Position numbers and translations under genes: made by a program
Origin: an uncultured cyanobacterium
GTDB lineage: Bacteria; Cyanobacteriota; Cyanobacteriia; Cyanobacteriales; Nostocaceae
NCBI GenBank assembly: GCA_903903925.1
Contig: CAIVAU010000039.1
Coordinates: 1-39,336, forward strand
Direction: 5' to 3'
Length of the DNA stretch: 39,336 bases
The notes under the pieces: generated by a model
The model's input: the letters and a program-made list of their open reading frames with translations, nothing else
Database searches by the model: none
What the model was told of the DNA's origin: nothing
In this document: in pieces, positions 35,525-39,336 of the stretch
How the letters are laid out: every line of letters starts with the position of its first letter
Position numbering within the stretch: position 1 is the first letter of the stretch

Positions 35525-36987
35525 CCATATAAATAAATCTCAGGCATATTAATGCGCTCATCAGAACGGCTTTCAACAATTCCAAGTTGCAGTAAATAGT
35601 TCAAAACTTCCTCTGGTTTAGAAGTTGGGGGACGTTTTGCTGGCTGTTCACTCCATTCTATATTTGCAAGTACATCCAAAAACTTGGTTTTTCCAATGGG
35701 GACTTCAAGCCCGTTGAGACATGGTTTCATCGCTTCTAGCCAAGGATATTCTTCTTGTGCTAACTCACGAATGCGATCCACAGAAGTCTCCATCAGTGCT
35801 TCTTGTAAATCAAGTGGCTGTAGAAGCGTATTTCCTGGAAGATTTTGTTCGCTAAATTTGTCCAATCTACTCTTCGCAGCTATTGAGAACAACTTTAAAA
35901 AAGAGCGTGGTGCAATTCTACCTCCAGCATCCTGAAGATGGTTAGTAATCCACCTATATGTATAACCCTTTCTAGCGTTAGCACCCATAAATTTGCCAAT
36001 GATTTGTTCAATCATTAATTGAAAAAGTGATTCTTCTGATGTTGTAATTATTCCAAGAGCAGTATTATTTTCCTTAATTAAATTTGGAACGAGATGCAAA
36101 TACTCCGTCATTTCCGAACCAGAGTTTGCTAAACGCTTGAAGAGCAACTGATACAACCACGACGACTTCCATTCTAAATTTATCTGATGTGTTCGTAGCT
36201 TGGAAGCATCAGGAAAACCTAAAAAATCTTCTCGGAAAAGGTCTGTACGCAAAAAAATCTTTGGTCGTATCCGTACCCAGCGACGCCACCGATCCAGCCA
36301 AAAAGCTAAAAGTTCCCGAATAGGAGCAGCCAGTTTGCTATATGAGGACACTAACCTGTCTAATTCATCATAAGTCACAAATAGCCATTCATCAGCTTCA
36401 ATCAATTTTTCGTCCAACAAATCTAGAGCATAATTGATCTGTTCAAGATTCTGGCGTACCAGAGGAAGCCAATCTGAAAGCAGTGATAGCTTATCTGTCA
36501 AAGCTTGACGAATTTTCAAAGGTATGCTGTCCGCCCAAGTCGTATTTAATGCTCCACTTTTTTGCCGCAGCATTATTCCCAACATCAACCCCATCCAGAA
36601 AGCACGCCAATCAATGCTATTAGCATTTTCCATCCGTGCGTCTACAGTTTCTGGCACTGGAAAAGTTTTTTCCTGTTGTCGGGTACGACCAAAAGCTGCA
36701 ATCCATACCGTTTTATCCAAGGAAGGCAAAGCCCTAATCCCTAAGTATTCTACTAATGTGGCGCGTCCAGAGGGCAGAGCTAATAAACGAAATAATTCTG
36801 TTTTGCCTACACCGCGTCCTCCTAAGATTAACAGTGCGTCCGGTTCTAAGGCTCGACGGTAGTCAGGAACAGGGAGAAAGTTCGTGAGAAAAAGTCTATC
36901 ATCATCACTTTCATGCTCTGCTGTTCCCATTCCCGGTGCTATTTCAACCATCAATTCCAGCAGTTTCTCTTTATTAAAATCACTCAT
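35482..36987 (-). CDS. P-loop ATPase of the HEPN/KGGVGR operon
   Basis: The 501-aa protein has Walker A GGRGVGKTE near residues 56-64 and a Walker B-like strand WLFVTYDELDRL near residue 220, then FWLDRWRRWVRIRPKIFLRTDLF and a helical C-terminal half with a basic end (KVKRQGGIKRPK). It resembles the cyanobacterial Sll1717-type P-loop ATPases. The ATG at 36987 overlaps the TGA of the KGGVGR gene (ATGA), so translation is coupled; the longer frame to 37035 is not needed. I infer that it works with the upstream ParA-like and HEPN proteins, as the fused ATPase at 111-2102 does. Confidence 0.8.
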   Translation of the reverse strand: MSDFNKEKLLELMVEIAPGMGTAEHESDDDRLFLTNFLPVPDYRRALEPDALLILGGRGVGKTELFRLLALPSGRATLVEYLGIRALPSLDKTVWIAAFGRTRQQEKTFPVPETVDARMENANSIDWRAFWMGLMLGIMLRQKSGALNTTWADSIPLKIRQALTDKLSLLSDWLPLVRQNLEQINYALDLLDEKLIEADEWLFVTYDELDRLVSSYSKLAAPIRELLAFWLDRWRRWVRIRPKIFLRTDLFREDFLGFPDASKLRTHQINLEWKSSWLYQLLFKRLANSGSEMTEYLHLVPNLIKENNTALGIITTSEESLFQLMIEQIIGKFMGANARKGYTYRWITNHLQDAGGRIAPRSFLKLFSIAAKSRLDKFSEQNLPGNTLLQPLDLQEALMETSVDRIRELAQEEYPWLEAMKPCLNGLEVPIGKTKFLDVLANIEWSEQPAKRPPTSKPEEVLNYLLQLGIVESRSDERINMPEIYLYGFKVKRQGGIKRPK

Positions 36988-38369
36988 GCCCCTACCCCAT
37001 TTTTCTTGTCCAATTCCCGCCCAAAAAGTCGGCAAAGTCTCTCTGCTAGCTCTTGATAAGGTTGGCTTGTGATCGCACTAACAAGTCCTGACAACCGACT
37101 GGCTTCTTCTGGACTCTCATCACGAGGGAATAAAGCAATATCCCCTCGTAGGTCATCCAGTAAAGGCAACACAACTGGTGTAAAAGGTGCGTCCCGGTCA
37201 TTAATATTCGGAACTGTCTCACTTTCGTAATAGTAGTTTGTTTGAAAAATTTGATATGCCTGATCTGCAAAAGTTTTCAATACCCCAACTCTTCCCACGT
37301 CCCTTAGTGCAGGGGCTAAAGCGTGAACTAATAGTACAGGTAGCTGTTCTTGTACCAGTGGTCTTGCCAGACGACGAATAACGTGAGTTAATCCAGCCCA
37401 GCTTTGGCGGGATTGTGTGCCAAATACAACTACAGCGTGGGATAAATCCGCTATTGCCAATCCGCCAATATCGTGGAATCCTGCTCTAGCATCTAGAAGG
37501 ATAAAGTCTAGGGGTCTAGCTGCACTTTCTAGTTCGCGCAACATCTCTCGCAGAGTATCGGGTACTTGATTATCGACTAGATTCTGAAAATCCAGCCTTG
37601 CCAATTTTTCCAGATAGTTACGATCAACAGCACCAGCCGGAAGTAAACGCAGCGTTTCCCCAAAATCCCCCAATATTGCTTGAGCGTTAATAGATAAAAG
37701 ATAGTTTTGTAACCGCCAATCACTCTTTTGGATCTTTTTCTCTAACAGATAATCTGTAACACCAACGTTGTCTAAAGTATCTGACAAGAAGATTGTCGAT
37801 AGACCTGGAGCTTCTAGATCCAAATCTACTATAGCTACTCGATGACCATGACGAGCTAGTATAAGAGATGTTGCAACCAGTGCTGTAGTACGACCAACAC
37901 CGCCTTTAAAGGAAAAAAAGGCTACTATCGCTGGTTTATGTCCCTGATCTACAAGCTCCTGTTTCCAGGGTGTATTGCCTGAATTTTTGTTAGTCCATGC
38001 TTGTTTAGCAACATGGCGTTCTAGTAGATACCAGCGCGGTGAAACAGTATCATCATCCCATTCGGCTGGAACTCTCTCCTCAGTAATTACCTTAATCAGA
38101 GCTTTATAACCATCCTGTTCGCCTTGTGGTAACCAGATATCTTTCCCGTAATAAGAACCAAGTTTTTGAGATAGGCAGGTTTCCAAGTTAGTTATGTCTG
38201 CTTCTTTAGGAGGAGAACCTTTTACAGGTTCAAGATAAAGCCGTATTTTTCCATAAACATCACGGATGATAGTTACAGACTGGAGATTTGGTGTTAGTTG
38301 TGATAATATTGCTGGCTCCTGAAAGCATTCCTGTACCTTGTTAAAGGTTTCACCGAAACTAATCACCAT
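36984..38369 (-). CDS. KGGVGR-variant ParA/MinD-like ATPase
   Basis: The 461-aa protein has about 145 N-terminal residues of unknown fold, including YYGKDIWLPQGEQDGYKALIKVI, then FFSFKGGVGRTTALVATSLI with the deviant Walker A (residues 155-162), VAIVDLDLEAPGLSTIFL, and a Walker B region LDFILLDARAGFHDIGGLAI. It matches the KGGVGR-motif ATPases related to ParA/MinD. It overlaps the following ATPase gene by four bases and follows the HEPN gene by three. No membrane-targeting helix of MinD type is seen. Confidence 0.85.
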   Translation of the reverse strand: MVISFGETFNKVQECFQEPAILSQLTPNLQSVTIIRDVYGKIRLYLEPVKGSPPKEADITNLETCLSQKLGSYYGKDIWLPQGEQDGYKALIKVITEERVPAEWDDDTVSPRWYLLERHVAKQAWTNKNSGNTPWKQELVDQGHKPAIVAFFSFKGGVGRTTALVATSLILARHGHRVAIVDLDLEAPGLSTIFLSDTLDNVGVTDYLLEKKIQKSDWRLQNYLLSINAQAILGDFGETLRLLPAGAVDRNYLEKLARLDFQNLVDNQVPDTLREMLRELESAARPLDFILLDARAGFHDIGGLAIADLSHAVVVFGTQSRQSWAGLTHVIRRLARPLVQEQLPVLLVHALAPALRDVGRVGVLKTFADQAYQIFQTNYYYESETVPNINDRDAPFTPVVLPLLDDLRGDIALFPRDESPEEASRLSGLVSAITSQPYQELAERLCRLFGRELDKKNGVGA

Positions 38370-38372
38370 CCT

Positions 38373-38798
38373 CTAAAGTTCCTTACTTGAAATTCTGCCG
38401 TCTAAAACTAGTTTAGGAATAATCTCATGATAAATGTCTTCTGCTCGCTTAACCGCTTCCTTTGCTTGGATCTCACTCCATAGCCCAGACTTGTAATAGC
38501 GTCGTGCTGGATGATCTTGATTTAGCACAGTTCCTGTTATACGGGGAGCTGGGAGTTGGATATCAAGTACCGGATACATCAAACGTAGCCTCTCCATTGC
38601 TTTGCCTTGCAGTGCTGCTAGATCATGACCATATTTTTTAGGTGCTTCTTGATCAATATATTTTTCCACTAAGACTTTGAATGAGCATTCCACAACATAA
38701 CCTGCAAGGTACACTGCATTATCCCATCGCTGGCTACTGAGCAAGACATTTGCATCAAATAAATGCCTTGCGGCTGCTTGTGAAAAAGACTCTGACAT
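38373..38798 (-). CDS. HEPN domain protein
   Basis: The 141-aa protein starts SFSQAAARHLFDANVLLSSQRWDNAVYLAGYVVEC, the first two helices of the HEPN fold, then KKYGHDLAALQG, where HDL is common in HEPN proteins, and ARRYYKSGLWSEIQAKEAVKRAEDI as the last helices. No RX4-6H motif is clear, so RNase activity is uncertain; it may be a binding partner. It belongs to the operon 39074 to 35482. Confidence 0.8.
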   Translation of the reverse strand: MSESFSQAAARHLFDANVLLSSQRWDNAVYLAGYVVECSFKVLVEKYIDQEAPKKYGHDLAALQGKAMERLRLMYPVLDIQLPAPRITGTVLNQDHPARRYYKSGLWSEIQAKEAVKRAEDIYHEIIPKLVLDGRISSKEL

Positions 38799-38807
38799 GA
38801 TTATTCC

Positions 38808-39074
38808 TCATTTGTCGCAGTCAATACCAAGAAGTTTAGGGGAAGTCTCTAACTCAAATTCAGACTGTATAATATCCGAAATTTTATTACTTTTATCAGG
38901 CAAAGAAAAATTCATAAGAGTATTGAGTTCAGTCTTTCTAATTTCCCCTGTCTGAGGTACTGGATGACCTATCTTTTGCAAAATTTCAGAAAGTTTTATT
39001 GAAGGACAAGAATGAACACTGAAAGTCGATCTATCTTGATTCGCAAAGCGGATGTACCAATCGTAGTCCACCAA
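38808..39074 (-). CDS. small hypothetical protein, first gene of the HEPN operon
   Basis: The 88-aa product has a beta-like start (MVDYDWYIRFANQDRSTFSV), a helix with IKLSEILQKIGH and a Ser/Asp-rich middle, ending LLGIDCDK. It is nine bases upstream of the HEPN gene. I cannot name the family; being first in the operon it could be a sensor or an immunity factor. Confidence 0.6.
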   Translation of the reverse strand: MVDYDWYIRFANQDRSTFSVHSCPSIKLSEILQKIGHPVPQTGEIRKTELNTLMNFSLPDKSNKISDIIQSEFELETSPKLLGIDCDK

Positions 39075-39182
39075 AGTATTTAGTTAATGACTTAAAAAAA
39101 TTAGATGGGGGTTTGGGAATAATTTGCCGTTGTCGGTAACATGGAAGCAGAGCAAGTTCGGCATCAGTGCCGTATCTACACT

Positions 39183-39336
39183 ATGAATCCCAATTCCATT
39201 CCCGTTGCTCAATCAGATCCGCCCCTGCCGCCAGAGCAAACTCTGCCGACGATGTATGATCTCAAGAGTGAAGATCCAGAGGAACCAGGTTTGCCAGATG
39301 AATTTCATGATCTCCAACCCGAACTATTGAGTCGTA
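39183..39336 (+). CDS. Uma2 family protein, N-terminal part (cut by the window edge)
   Basis: The visible 51 codons contain PPLPPEQTLPTMYDLKSEDP and EEPGLPDEFHDLQPELL, the standard N-terminus of one large cyanobacterial Uma2 subgroup. The nuclease core lies outside the window. Confidence 0.85.
   Translation, partial: MNPNSIPVAQSDPPLPPEQTLPTMYDLKSEDPEEPGLPDEFHDLQPELLSR

Overview
The window is a piece of a cyanobacterial chromosome, most likely from a filamentous Nostocales-type organism. The evidence is the many HIP1 octamers (GCGATCGC), heptamer-type short tandem repeats between genes, a ferredoxin-thioredoxin reductase variable chain, photorespiratory glycolate dehydrogenase GlcD, a FurB/Zur-type regulator, Uma2 proteins, and housekeeping genes (trmB, purA, rplY, purS, purQ) that read as cyanobacterial. 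The species cannot be named from this sequence.

Layout. 0.1-2.9 kb (minus): a conflict-type operon with a glycine-rich membrane protein, a 72-aa protein, a HEPN-like fragment without a start codon, and a large fusion of a KGGVGR-type ParA/MinD ATPase with a second P-loop NTPase whose C-terminus looks cut short. 3.0-8.0 kb: a Uma2 nuclease, trmB, a HEPN gene with a small partner, glcD, a decayed VapBC-like pair and a membrane protein. 8.2-12.5 kb: two adjacent STAND-like ATPases, the second carrying a near full-length second copy of the first after a TPR linker. 12.6-27.7 kb: mainly core genome (adenosine deaminase-like protein, purA, L25, an APH-AAA kinase fusion, YdcF-like protein, ftrV, PP2C phosphatase, zur, purS-purQ, GT39-like glycosyltransferase, pterin carbinolamine dehydratase, a flavoprotein disulfide reductase).

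27.8-39.1 kb is a dense defence island. It holds a second decayed VapBC pair, a BamHI-like restriction endonuclease convergent with a beta-class DNA methyltransferase, a PD-(D/E)XK protein, a truncated RNase III-like gene that keeps its dsRNA-binding domain, and a Septu-like ptuA-ptuB pair. It ends with a four-gene minus-strand operon of an 88-aa protein, a HEPN protein, a KGGVGR ParA-like ATPase and a P-loop ATPase. A partial Uma2 gene closes the window.

The best candidate for an under-described system is the HEPN + KGGVGR-ATPase + P-loop-ATPase set. It occurs twice, at opposite ends of the window, once as separate coupled genes (35.5-39.1 kb) and once with the two ATPases fused (0.1-2.9 kb). 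The second point of interest is ptuB, which has no canonical start codon before its conserved N-terminus: it must use ATT overlapping the ptuA stop, or be reached by a -1 frameshift at a T_TTT_TTG site near the end of ptuA. Duplicated gene ends (34.83/35.47 kb; 27.50/31.07 kb) record past recombination around the island.
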